From contig JAFXUJ010000003.1 in the NCBI GenBank assembly GCA_017525025.1, positions 120,720 to 184,719 of the forward strand: a stretch of 64,000 nt of DNA. Direction: 5' to 3'. A program made the position numbers and the translations under genes. Below are positions 32,643 through 40,005 of this stretch, in pieces. Position 1 is the first letter of the stretch. Every line of letters begins with the position of its first letter. The notes below the pieces were generated by a model, which was not told the origin of the DNA, did not search any database, and worked only from the letters and a program-made list of their open reading frames with translations. The DNA comes from Elusimicrobiaceae bacterium (GTDB lineage Bacteria; Elusimicrobiota; Elusimicrobia; Elusimicrobiales; Elusimicrobiaceae).

Positions 32643-33352
32643 AATTTCTTAAAAAAACTTGCATGCTGGTTTTATCTTTTCTAATCGGTGCTGCCGTGAT
32701 GCATTGGTGGGATACGCACCGCAACCCCTCTGCGACACAACCGGTATTGGCAGGGGAAGAAACGTCTTCCGTGTGGTTGTTAGATATGGAAAAAGCGTCC
32801 ACGCCGCAAGATATGCAAGAAGTAAAAACCGCGGCCGATACCCCACAAGAAGTGACCATCCCTTCACAACTTTCCAAAATAGAGTTACCGGGAGTTCAAA
32901 CCGTTATTTCACGTTCCGGAGCGGAGTTTTCACCTCAATCCGGTGAAGAGGACCAGCCGGAGGCGGGGGCGGTGGATTTGCAGAATGTATCTTATAAAAC
33001 CATTCCGGTAAAGGAAGAAACCGCAGAGGAAACGGAAAGTAAAATTTCTATGATTGAGGCTCCTGTCAGTGCTAAACTCATTAGCTCGGTAGAGGAATAC
33101 CGCGAATTTAAACGCGAAGCCCGGGGAGATTATCCACAGGCGGATTTTAACAAACAACAAGTGCTGGTGCTGGAATCGGGCAGTAATTTACCGGATAAAG
33201 CTTTTGAGATCGTATCCGTGCAGGAAAAAGACGGAAAACGGTTGGTTTTGTATCGGGTAAATATTTTTGGGTTGGACAAAAAAACAAATACACACAGCGC
33301 GCAAGTGTTGGAAAAAAGCAAACTCGCGCTTGAACTGAAACAGGTCTTATAG
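32639..33352 (+). CDS. Unknown membrane-anchored protein
   Basis: 237 residues; no family recognised. An N-terminal membrane helix (about 7-22) is followed by an acidic, low-complexity linker (30-145) and a compact C-terminal alpha/beta segment (about 148-237) with SVEEYREFKREAR and KRLVLYRVNIFGLDKK. It is translationally coupled to queF (ATGA) and closes the ileS operon before a terminator. The linker suggests a tethered periplasmic domain, perhaps working with the TPR lipoprotein in the same operon; that is inference. Confidence 0.6.
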   Translation: MKFLKKTCMLVLSFLIGAAVMHWWDTHRNPSATQPVLAGEETSSVWLLDMEKASTPQDMQEVKTAADTPQEVTIPSQLSKIELPGVQTVISRSGAEFSPQSGEEDQPEAGAVDLQNVSYKTIPVKEETAEETESKISMIEAPVSAKLISSVEEYREFKREARGDYPQADFNKQQVLVLESGSNLPDKAFEIVSVQEKDGKRLVLYRVNIFGLDKKTNTHSAQVLEKSKLALELKQVL

Positions 33353-33367
33353 TAGACGAGTTTCAAA

Positions 33368-33401
33368 TAAAAATCCCCGGGGAGCTCCCGGGGATTTTTT
33401 A
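33368..33401. terminator. Bidirectional intrinsic terminator
   Basis: The stem AAAATCCCCGG/CCGGGGATTTT surrounds GGAGCTC, with a T-run after it. It lies between the convergent ileS operon and the ankyrin gene. Confidence 0.88.
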
Positions 33402-33417
33402 TTACATATCAAAACTG

Positions 33418-34506
33418 TTATTTGGCTCCGGCTTTTTTCAACAAATCAACTATTTCGGTATATTGTTGTTCGGTCGCTATGGACAAGGCCGTATGCCCAT
33501 CTTTTGATTTTAAGTTTATATCGGCTCCGTTTTTCAAAAGCACTTCGGCTAAACGCGCTTGTCCAACAAGGCAGGCCCACATGAGTGCTGTTAGGCCCGA
33601 TTCGTTCTTCTCATCAATTACGGCTCCGTGATGTAGTAATACTCCCATAATTTCTTCGTATACTTGTTGCCGTTGGGATAATTTAAGAGCATTTTCTTCA
33701 TTTGGCTCTTGGCTAATTTTTTTAGCCAGCTCCGCTAACTCATTGGTAGTGCGTGCCGCAAACATAAGTGGTGTATTGCCTTGAGAATCTTTAGCATTTA
33801 CGTCGGCTCCTTTTTCAACCAGAACTTGCAATAAGGGCAAATTTCCCTGAGAGGCTGCTTGCATAAGAGGTGTCCCGCCAAAATTGGTTTGGGCCTCCAG
33901 GTTGACTCCCTTATCCAAAATCACTTGCAAAACGGCTGGTTGGTTGCTGTATGCAATCGCTAACCCTACTGTCTGTTGAGCGTCGCCGGGTTGTTTATCT
34001 AACAAGCGTTGTAAAATTTCGGTATTTCCTTGGCGGATAGCCCCTATCCAAATAAACTCGGTAATAGGAGTGTTTTTATCCAAGAGATCTTGTGCTTTTT
34101 GTAAATTGTTTTCCAAAACCGCATTATGCAAATCATTTACGTCTTGCGGGATGTACGTTTCTATCCCGGCTACTTCGGTAGCAGAGGTGTTATCAGCCGG
34201 CGTTTGGGTTACAAGCACGGGTGTTTCTTCAACAGGAGCGGGCGGTTGGGATTTTTCGGTTTGGATTTCTACAGGGGCCGGTATCTCCTCTGCAATTTCC
34301 GGTTTTTTAGGTTCGGCCGGCTCCAAAGAAACATTTTTTTGGACACGGGGCGCCGGACGCGGGGTCGGTTTTTCCGCGACGGTCACGACCGGTTGTTGTG
34401 GCTCAGCGGAAGGAACAGGTTCTTCCTCTCGGGTAAGCCAACCGGCCAGACACCCCAGGCCTACCGCCATACACAAAAGGACCAAATGTCGTAAGGTTAA
34501 TTTCAT
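33418..34506 (-). CDS. Membrane-anchored ankyrin-repeat protein
   Basis: 362 residues: an N-terminal membrane helix (about 6-23), a Pro/Glu/Val-rich spacer (28-115) typical of proteins crossing the periplasm, and six ankyrin units from about 125 to the end. The best are GGTPLMQAASQGNLPLLQVL, QGNTPLMFAARTTNELAE and DGHTALSIATEQQYTEIVDLL. One unit carries a roughly 25-residue helical insert (KKISQEPNEENALKLSQRQQ). It follows HU by 30 bases on the same strand, so may be part of the plsY-gpsA-HU transcript. Its binding target is unknown. Confidence 0.88.
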   Translation of the reverse strand: MKLTLRHLVLLCMAVGLGCLAGWLTREEEPVPSAEPQQPVVTVAEKPTPRPAPRVQKNVSLEPAEPKKPEIAEEIPAPVEIQTEKSQPPAPVEETPVLVTQTPADNTSATEVAGIETYIPQDVNDLHNAVLENNLQKAQDLLDKNTPITEFIWIGAIRQGNTEILQRLLDKQPGDAQQTVGLAIAYSNQPAVLQVILDKGVNLEAQTNFGGTPLMQAASQGNLPLLQVLVEKGADVNAKDSQGNTPLMFAARTTNELAELAKKISQEPNEENALKLSQRQQVYEEIMGVLLHHGAVIDEKNESGLTALMWACLVGQARLAEVLLKNGADINLKSKDGHTALSIATEQQYTEIVDLLKKAGAK

Positions 34507-34536
34507 AAACGTCGTTACGTACGGGTGTTAGAAAGA

Positions 34537-34800
34537 TTATTTTTTTAACAAGTTGGCCGACGGTTTAAACCGTATTTTGGGCTTGGCAGGAACTTGTACT
34601 TTTTCCCGTGTTTTGGGATTGTGGCGAGTAACAGGACGGGCCATTTTTAATTGGAATGAACCAAAATTGCTAATAACCACTTTGCCATCGCGTTTCAAAC
34701 CGTGTTTAATAATCTCAAATACGCTGTTTACTGCGTTTTTCGCTAATTTTTTATCTACTACTTTGCGGGTTAAATGTCGGATTACGTCGTCTTTATTCAT
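34537..34800 (-). CDS. HU/IHF-family DNA-binding protein
   Basis: 87 residues. The signature GKVVISNFGSFQLKMARPVTRHNPKTREKVQVPAKPKIRF is the beta-arm region of the family, with the RxxRNP-like arm tip here as THRHNPKT-type (VTRHNPKT). It would bend DNA as a dimer in the nucleoid. AAGGAAA lies 5 bases before the ATG. It sits 9 bases behind gpsA. HU and IHF subunits cannot be separated from this sequence. Confidence 0.93.
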   Translation of the reverse strand: MNKDDVIRHLTRKVVDKKLAKNAVNSVFEIIKHGLKRDGKVVISNFGSFQLKMARPVTRHNPKTREKVQVPAKPKIRFKPSANLLKK

Positions 34801-34809
34801 AAAATTTCC

Positions 34810-35814
34810 TTATTTGTTTCCCCGGTTGATAAAACCCATAGCTTGTAACAGCACGTGGGGCTTTTGTCCTTGGCAAACGATCTGCCAAATAGCATCAATA
34901 ATAGGGGTATTTAAATGGTTTCGGCGAGCAATATCGTATACGCTCTGCACAGAATTGACACCTTCTGCAATAGTGCCTACTTCTTTTTGGGCTTCCTCCA
35001 GGGATAAGCCGGAACCGAGTTTCTCTCCCAACCGGCGGTTACGGGAAATGGCTGACATACCGGTTAAAATGGCATCCCCAAAACCGGCCAAACTGTACAC
35101 GGTACCGGCTTGCCCGCCTTGGCTGATGGTAATGTCGCTCATCTCTTGCATGGCCTGGGTGATAAGCGCGGCTTTTGCGTTGGCACCGTCGCCAATGCCG
35201 TCAATCACCCCACATCCGATAGCCAATACGTTTTTAATCCCGCCGCCATACTCTACGCCGCGGCGATCGGTAGACGGCACAACGATAATCGGATCTGCAT
35301 TGATGACGTCGGCTACTTCGTGTACCAAGGTTTGATCGGCCCCGGCCAACATAATTTTGGTGGGCACGTTTTGAGCGACTTCCAAGGCAAAACTCGGGCC
35401 GGAAAAAGCCAATACTTTATCTTTTAGATGAGGGAGTTCCTCTTCAATAATTTCGCAGATTGTTTTAAATGTTTTATCCTCAATGCCTTTGGACGCGTTT
35501 ACGATCGGCACGATGCGGTTTCCCAACAGCGGTTTAAGTTGCGTGCGGCAAAAGGTGCGGATGGCTTTAGAAGAGAATACGAAAATGATTAAATCCGTAT
35601 CCTTAATGGCTTCTGCTACGTTGCCGGTTAAATGGATATTATCGTGTATTTTAAAGTTTGGAATATTGGGGTGGCGGCCCATGGTTTTGAGCACATTTAA
35701 AAGTTGCTCGTTGTATTCCCACAGACGGACATCCAACCCTTTTTTGGCTAAATGCTGGGCAATCACGCTGCCCCAAATGCCGGCTCCTAAAACGGTAACC
35801 TTATTTATGTTCAT
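34810..35814 (-). CDS. gpsA: Glycerol-3-phosphate dehydrogenase [NAD(P)+]
   Basis: I choose the ATG at 35814 (MNINKVTVLGAG), 10 residues inside the longest frame, as GAGAGAAC precedes it and the nucleotide fold then starts at residue 6 as usual. 334 residues. Motifs are VTVLGAGIWGSVIAQHLA, VNASKGIEDKTF, AFSGPSFALEVA and GVEYGGGIKNVLAIGCGVIDG with the catalytic Lys. It supplies sn-glycerol-3-phosphate for phospholipids, and plsY, which uses that product, overlaps its start by 14 bases. Confidence 0.96.
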   Translation of the reverse strand: MNINKVTVLGAGIWGSVIAQHLAKKGLDVRLWEYNEQLLNVLKTMGRHPNIPNFKIHDNIHLTGNVAEAIKDTDLIIFVFSSKAIRTFCRTQLKPLLGNRIVPIVNASKGIEDKTFKTICEIIEEELPHLKDKVLAFSGPSFALEVAQNVPTKIMLAGADQTLVHEVADVINADPIIVVPSTDRRGVEYGGGIKNVLAIGCGVIDGIGDGANAKAALITQAMQEMSDITISQGGQAGTVYSLAGFGDAILTGMSAISRNRRLGEKLGSGLSLEEAQKEVGTIAEGVNSVQSVYDIARRNHLNTPIIDAIWQIVCQGQKPHVLLQAMGFINRGNK

Positions 35815-36430
35815 GGTGTTCTCTCTTTTTAGCCCCGTCTTCAAATTTTAGTTCTTTTTGTTGGAGTAACCGCTTAATGTTGGGGACATGTTTGTAAATA
35901 ACCAATAGACCAATGGCGGTTACCATTAAATTGACAGACATAGGGTGATTGCCGATAAAAAAGCTACATACCGGCAGTACAATACACGCACAAATGGAGC
36001 CAATAGAAATGCGTCCCCACAGGGCCACGCAAACCACAAAGGCGGCAAATGCGATGGCGGTAGGAATCGGCAATAAAGCAGCAAACACTCCCGCGGAAGT
36101 AGCGACGCCTTTCCCTCCCCGGAATTTCAAGAAAATAGTCCACATATGGCCTAAAATGGCAATTACCCCGCAGGCGATGGCAATCCAGTAAGAATCCGGG
36201 CAATAATGCCGGGCCAAGCAGACCGGGATGAATCCTTTACAGGCATCTATTAAAAACGTGGAAATGCCCGCCCACTTACCAACGATGCGGTACACATTAG
36301 CGGCGCCGGGATTGCCCGAACCGTGCTGGCGTATATCTATGCCCATGGCATGTTTAGCAATTAGGTAGCCGGAGGGAATAGACCCCAGGAGATAACTAAA
36401 TAAAACGAGCAGGGTAATAGTAATAATCAT
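35801..36430 (-). CDS. plsY: Glycerol-3-phosphate acyltransferase PlsY
   Basis: The start at 36430 (MIITITLLVLF) is set by a TATAAT 7 bases upstream; the longest frame begins 15 codons earlier, before the -10 box. 209 residues with about five to six membrane helices and the three PlsY motifs: GSIPSGYLIAK, HGSGNPGAANVYR, and KFRGGKGVATSAG. It transfers acyl from acyl-phosphate to glycerol-3-phosphate. gpsA follows with overlap, then HU. Confidence 0.94.
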   Translation of the reverse strand: MIITITLLVLFSYLLGSIPSGYLIAKHAMGIDIRQHGSGNPGAANVYRIVGKWAGISTFLIDACKGFIPVCLARHYCPDSYWIAIACGVIAILGHMWTIFLKFRGGKGVATSAGVFAALLPIPTAIAFAAFVVCVALWGRISIGSICACIVLPVCSFFIGNHPMSVNLMVTAIGLLVIYKHVPNIKRLLQQKELKFEDGAKKREHHEHK

Positions 36431-36437
36431 ATAATAA

Positions 36438-36443
36438 ATTATA
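36438..36443 (-). promoter_or_regulatory. -10 element 7 bases before plsY ATG (leaderless start)
   Basis: On the minus strand TATAAT ends 7 bases before the ATG at 36430 and there is no Shine-Dalgarno. TGTCCC lies 17 bases upstream as a weak -35. Confidence 0.55.
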
Positions 36444-36505
36444 TTAAATTTGCCCCAACTGGGACAGCGTTTCATTAAAAAGTGGTTTTTTAGAGAAATT
36501 TTATA

Positions 36506-36511
36506 TACACT
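36506..36511 (+). promoter_or_regulatory. -10 element 6 bases before the protease ATG (leaderless start)
   Basis: TACACT, the same -10 as at pilins 2 and 4, ends 6 bases before ATG 36518. A TATAAT directly touching the ATG is an alternative but would start inside the gene. Confidence 0.5.
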
Positions 36512-36517
36512 TATAAT

Positions 36518-37519
36518 ATGAAAAAGAGCCCGTTTTTATTTCTATTCTTTTTATGCGCGTCCGGGATTCTGTATGCCCAGGAAGAACCGGTTAAGGTGCG
36601 CGAGGATAACTTTTTGGCCCAAAAAGAAATTTCCGTATGGCGTACCGACAAAACGGAAGATAGTTTGGTGCCTGTTTACTCGTGCCAAGCGATACGGATT
36701 TCTCCCAAATGGTTTTTAACTTCTGCCCACTGCGTGTATCCGGCGTGTAAAGGTTCGTTGCCCTGTACGGTGCAAGTAACCCTAGCCAAAGGTGAGCTTA
36801 GCCAAACGGTGCGTATTTTCCATTCAACATCAGCACAACGGGTGTTTATTTACGAAGGATTTTTCCCCGGTCAAAACCGAATCAGTAGTGTGGACGTAGC
36901 GCTTATTAAATTTGATCCGACGCGTGCCCAATATTCTTATGCGGCCATCGGGCAAGATGGCAGCTGGCATACCATTACCCAACAAGAATTTAATAAATTA
37001 CTGCCTTACAGCCCCGAAACAAAAGCACAGTTGAACGCAGCCGGGGTACGGTTGGTGGGGGCGGCCAATCTCTCTACCTCTCGTTTCTTGCCGCAGTTAG
37101 CCGTCCCGCGTATGACGGAGGGGAGTTTGTCTTATTTAGTTTCCCCGTCTAGGGACGTATTTTTTGTACAAGAGTTGCAACATTTTATTTCCCCGGGTTT
37201 TGGCGTGCGGCGCGGTAATTCCGGCGGGGGGGTATTTACTACGCAAGGTGATTTGGTGGGGCTGGTTTCTTCTTTGGTGTACAATCCGGATGGAAGTGCC
37301 GCATTCAAAAATGATGAAGGAAGAACAATTGTTACTTTGCAAAATGCGAATGATTTATTTTTCTTTACCGGGTTTAACGGCTCTACGCTTAATTTTATTC
37401 GCAACCATGTAGACGGTTTACGTGTGATAGGGGCGGATAACGGGTTTGTTGCACCTACGCAAAAGAAATTTTCATCTATTATCAAAATTGTTAGCGGATT
37501 GCCTATGAAATTTGAGTAA
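36518..37519 (+). CDS. Exported trypsin-like serine protease
   Basis: 333 residues with a signal peptide ending LYAQ (about residue 21). The chymotrypsin-fold triad is His71 in LTSAHCVY, Asp126 in SSVDVALIKF and Ser235 in RGNSGGGVF. Cys56 (YSCQ) could pair with Cys72 as in trypsins, and Cys76/Cys82 form a further possible pair. There is no PDZ domain, so it is not DegP-like. It is divergent from plsY with 87 bases between, with no Shine-Dalgarno. It may act in the periplasm or outside the cell. Confidence 0.9.
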   Translation: MKKSPFLFLFFLCASGILYAQEEPVKVREDNFLAQKEISVWRTDKTEDSLVPVYSCQAIRISPKWFLTSAHCVYPACKGSLPCTVQVTLAKGELSQTVRIFHSTSAQRVFIYEGFFPGQNRISSVDVALIKFDPTRAQYSYAAIGQDGSWHTITQQEFNKLLPYSPETKAQLNAAGVRLVGAANLSTSRFLPQLAVPRMTEGSLSYLVSPSRDVFFVQELQHFISPGFGVRRGNSGGGVFTTQGDLVGLVSSLVYNPDGSAAFKNDEGRTIVTLQNANDLFFFTGFNGSTLNFIRNHVDGLRVIGADNGFVAPTQKKFSSIIKIVSGLPMKFE

Positions 37520-37540
37520 CACGAAACTTTTGAAATTACG

Positions 37541-37571
37541 TCCGGCGCGCTTAAAAGCCCGCCGGATTTTT
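37541..37571. terminator. Terminator between the protease gene and miaA
   Basis: The stem TCCGGCG/CGCCGGA with an inner GC extension is followed by TTTTTA. The convergent miaA gene ends inside it. Confidence 0.65.
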
Positions 37572-38502
37572 ATAGGTTTTTCAAGATTTGTTGGACTAAT
37601 TGAGTGGGGACAAAATCTGCTATGCCCATCAGTTCCAATCGTTGGGCATTGGTGTAACGGTTAAACCAGGTGCGTTGGCGTTTGGCATATTGGCGCGTTT
37701 TGAGGACAATTTCCGCTATGGCTTTTTCACGCGAAAGAGCACCTTGTAAATAAGACATCACTTGCGGGTAACCTAAACTTTTTAGGGCCGGAACATCCGC
37801 CGGATGACCGGCTTGTAGTAAATCTTTTGTTTCTTTTACCATGCCGTCAAACATCTGCTCCGTACGTAGCTGGATGCGCTCGTTTAGCGCATCTTTATCC
37901 CAGTGTAAATACACCCAGTGTGATTGCTCTTTATCCGGTAATTGAAAGAATTTTCCGCTTTTAAGTTCACTTGCCGGTTTGCCTGTCAGTAAGCACAATT
38001 CCAGTGCGCGCATGGTGCGTTGTACATTGCCGGGGGGAATATGGGCGGCACTGACGGGATCTTTGGCTTGCAAGGCCCGGTGCAAACCCTCTTTGCCCTC
38101 TTTTTTTAAAAGATCTTCCAACGTCGCGCGCGTTTGCGGGGTGCTGCGAGGCAAATCATCCATGCCTACAAAATAGGATTGCAAATAAAGTCCCGTGCCG
38201 CCTGCAAAAATGAGCGGTTTAGTTGGGTTTTCGGCGACAATTTGGCGTGCGTGCGAACAAAAATCCCCGGCGTTAAACGTGTCCGCAACATCTAAAAAAT
38301 CCACTAAATAATAGGGTATGCCGTCCGCCCGGTATATGCCATTTTTCCACTGGCCTTGCGGTTTGGCGGTACCGATGGTTAAATGTTTGTACACTTGGCG
38401 CGAATCGGCTGAAATGATAATACCGTCCGTCTGCCGGGCGAGTTCCAACGCGAGTTCCGTTTTTCCTGATGCTGTCGGGCCGCAAAGTACAATGGGTTTC
38501 AT
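37570..38502 (-). CDS. miaA: tRNA dimethylallyltransferase MiaA
   Basis: 310 residues. The P-loop GPTASGKTELAL is at 8-19, SADSRQVYKHLTIGTAKP follows (general base Asp), and AGGTGLYLQS and the QYAKRQRTWFN C-terminal tRNA-binding motif are present. It adds dimethylallyl to A37 of tRNAs reading UNN codons; MiaB, which thiolates the product, is at 40006. TATAAT ends 6 bases before the ATG with no ribosome site. Confidence 0.96.
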   Translation of the reverse strand: MKPIVLCGPTASGKTELALELARQTDGIIISADSRQVYKHLTIGTAKPQGQWKNGIYRADGIPYYLVDFLDVADTFNAGDFCSHARQIVAENPTKPLIFAGGTGLYLQSYFVGMDDLPRSTPQTRATLEDLLKKEGKEGLHRALQAKDPVSAAHIPPGNVQRTMRALELCLLTGKPASELKSGKFFQLPDKEQSHWVYLHWDKDALNERIQLRTEQMFDGMVKETKDLLQAGHPADVPALKSLGYPQVMSYLQGALSREKAIAEIVLKTRQYAKRQRTWFNRYTNAQRLELMGIADFVPTQLVQQILKNL

Positions 38503-38508
38503 AGGTAT

Positions 38509-38514
38509 ATTATA
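38509..38514 (-). promoter_or_regulatory. -10 element 6 bases before miaA ATG (leaderless start)
   Basis: On the minus strand a perfect TATAAT ends 6 bases before ATG 38502, with no purine-rich ribosome site. No convincing -35. Confidence 0.6.
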
Positions 38515-38516
38515 TT

Positions 38517-38577
38517 ACTTTTCCCGGAGCGGAAAAGGACCAAAAGTTTGCCGCTTTTTTTGGAGAACGGGAAAAGT
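38517..38577. repeat. Inverted repeat, 10-bp arms
   Basis: ACTTTTCCCG at 38517-38526 pairs perfectly with CGGGAAAAGT at 38568-38577. Confidence 0.75.
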
Positions 38578-38644
38578 AAAAAAATGCCGCCGATCCTTGT
38601 ACTTTTTGTGCCGTCAAAGAGTACCCAAAACCTCACCTTAATAT

Positions 38645-38671
38645 GTGCTTTTCTGGGCCGCAGAAAAGCAC
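38645..38671. repeat. Hairpin, 11-bp arms
   Basis: GTGCTTTTCTG (38645-38655) pairs with CAGAAAAGCAC (38661-38671) around a GGCCG loop. No T-run follows, so it is not a simple terminator. Confidence 0.8.
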
Positions 38672-38704
38672 CAAAAGGCGTCCGCCCACGCTTATAAAAA
38701 GCAG

Positions 38705-38768
38705 TTAAAACAGGGAAATTTTGCGAACTCACTATGTTCAAACACGCAAAATTTACTACCTGTTTTAA
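38705..38768. repeat. Nested inverted repeat, two 10-bp arm pairs
   Basis: Outer arms TTAAAACAGG (38705-38714) and CCTGTTTTAA (38759-38768); inner arms AAATTTTGCG (38716-38725) and CGCAAAATTT (38745-38754). Together they give a long stem with a 19-base loop. Confidence 0.8.
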
Positions 38769-38874
38769 CGCTTTTTAACAGCTCGCTATTGGGCGGAATA
38801 ACCACGAACAACAAAGCGGTATTACCTTATTTGACTAGCGGCCTTTGGGGTTCCGTGGACGCGAGTCTTTTTGT

Positions 38875-38902
38875 TTCTTTTTCTACGAATAGAAAAAGAA
38901 AA
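38875..38902. repeat. Hairpin, 12-bp arms
   Basis: TTTCTTTTTCTA pairs with TAGAAAAAGAAA around a CGAA tetraloop, just upstream of the pilin 4 promoter. Confidence 0.8.
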
Positions 38903-38912
38903 GTGGAAACGC

Positions 38913-38941
38913 TTGTAATCGTTTTTTTTTTTTGATACACT
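38913..38941 (+). promoter_or_regulatory. Promoter of pilin 4
   Basis: TTGTAA (38913-38918) and TACACT (38936-38941) are 17 bases apart; a run of T fills the spacer. The ATG is 31 bases downstream. Confidence 0.7.
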
Positions 38942-38972
38942 ACTTTTGTTAATTTCCCGTATAGGAGCATAT

Positions 38973-39485
38973 ATGAAAAATAGAAACAGTTGTATAGAAG
39001 GTTTTACCCTCATAGAACTATTGGTAGTGGTGCTAATTATAGGTATTTTAGCCAGCATAGCTTTACCGCAGTACCAAAAAGCAGTGGAAAAAGCACGCTC
39101 GGCTGAGGCCGTAAGCCATTTTTCTACCATGAAAAAACAAATAGATTTATTTTTGCTAGCCAATGGGGGGCATCCTTCTAGTACGACGTATTATGAAGAT
39201 TTTGCATCAGTTGATATACCCGGAGAGATAGACCAATACCATGGTATTCGGACTAAATTTTTTCTTTATGAAAGCGCAGAATGTAAGCCCGATAGATGTG
39301 AGATAATGGCAATTCGGACAAATGGTGGTGACGATGATCCTGTTTTATATGGTTTTTCTTGTGAGCGTAGAAGTGGAAATAATACTTGGAATTGCTTTTG
39401 TGTTACTTTTTTCACGGATATCGGACGAAGTATTTGTAAAAATTTAGAGTCGCAGGGATTTACATACAGCGACAATGAATGGTAA
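38973..39485 (+). CDS. Type IV prepilin-like protein (pilin 4)
   Basis: The start at 38973 (MKNRNSCIEGF) follows TAGGAG by 5 bases. The leader is 10 residues, with Glu then Gly before the cleavage point, then FTLIELLVVVLIIGILASIALPQYQKAVEKARSAEAV. Glu5 is present. The C-terminal domain has six Cys after residue 95 (ECKPDRC, SCERR, NCFCV, ICKN). It has its own promoter and its own terminator. The PilZ gene is convergent 53 bases downstream. Confidence 0.88.
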   Translation: MKNRNSCIEGFTLIELLVVVLIIGILASIALPQYQKAVEKARSAEAVSHFSTMKKQIDLFLLANGGHPSSTTYYEDFASVDIPGEIDQYHGIRTKFFLYESAECKPDRCEIMAIRTNGGDDDPVLYGFSCERRSGNNTWNCFCVTFFTDIGRSICKNLESQGFTYSDNEW

Positions 39486-39520
39486 AAATAACCCCCCAAC
39501 TTTTGTTGGGGGATTATTTT
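39484..39520. terminator. Terminator of pilin 4
   Basis: Stem AATAACCCCCCAAC against GTTGGGGGATTATT (one bulge-type mismatch) followed by TTT. It may also serve the convergent PilZ gene. Confidence 0.8.
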
Positions 39521-39538
39521 GCGAAGGATATAACTTAG

Positions 39539-40003
39539 TTATTCAAATAACGATTCGTCTTTTTGAATTTTATTGCAGATTTTGTTGCATTTGCAGGTGC
39601 CGACGCACGGTTCGGGCAATTTCAACAAGATGCGGGTGTCGCAATCGTTAAAATCGTCGGCCATTTCGCTAATGAGTTTAGCGTGTTTGTCGGCCAATTT
39701 GGTAAATTCAATACCGATGGTATAAACGTTTTCACGTTCTTTTACCCAGGCCAAACGGGCTTCTACTTCCATTTTGTCCGTGCCGGGAAGTTGCAAACTG
39801 ATTGAAAAATGATCCGCTAGCGGAGCCCCTAAAAAGCTAATCATGCGCATACCGGAAGCAGATAAGTCGGCTAAAATAGCTACCAGGGTTACTTCTTTGC
39901 CTTCTTGGGTGCGGTAACGCAAGTTGACCGGTTCAATGAGATTGCTGATAACCGGCAAACGCGGATGGCGGCGTCTTTCTGATGCAACATTCTTTTTTTT
40001 CAT
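39539..40003 (-). CDS. PilZ-domain protein with Cys-rich tail
   Basis: 154 residues. The PilZ domain carries both c-di-GMP contacts: RRRHPR near the N-terminus (RxxxR) and DLSASGMRM (D/NxSxxG), then a beta barrel to about residue 115. A tail with the pattern CVGTCKCNKIC follows, with four Cys within 11 residues, plus one earlier at 123, which could bind a metal or an iron-sulfur cluster. Separate PilZ proteins often control motility or pili; the nearby pilins fit that. It starts 2 bases after miaB, so both are on one mRNA. Confidence 0.85.
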   Translation of the reverse strand: MKKKNVASERRRHPRLPVISNLIEPVNLRYRTQEGKEVTLVAILADLSASGMRMISFLGAPLADHFSISLQLPGTDKMEVEARLAWVKERENVYTIGIEFTKLADKHAKLISEMADDFNDCDTRILLKLPEPCVGTCKCNKICNKIQKDESLFE

Positions 40004-40005
40004 AA

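Larger units (their letters stand above)
38503..38912. other. Hairpin-rich non-coding region between miaA and pilin 4
   Basis: Apart from the miaA -10 box I find no gene in this stretch of about 410 bases. It contains at least four inverted repeats, listed separately, and short ORFs with no family resemblance. Its composition (long runs of A and T alternating with GC-rich patches) differs from neighbouring genes. It may be a decayed repeat element or a structured RNA. Confidence 0.6.

Noticed and set aside
34553..35335. 260-codon open frame opposite HU and gpsA
   Set aside because: It is a mirror of two clear genes, with no family resemblance.
38318..38935. ORFs in the miaA-pilin 4 interval
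   Set aside because: They run through hairpins and into miaA, lack ribosome sites and look like chance frames.
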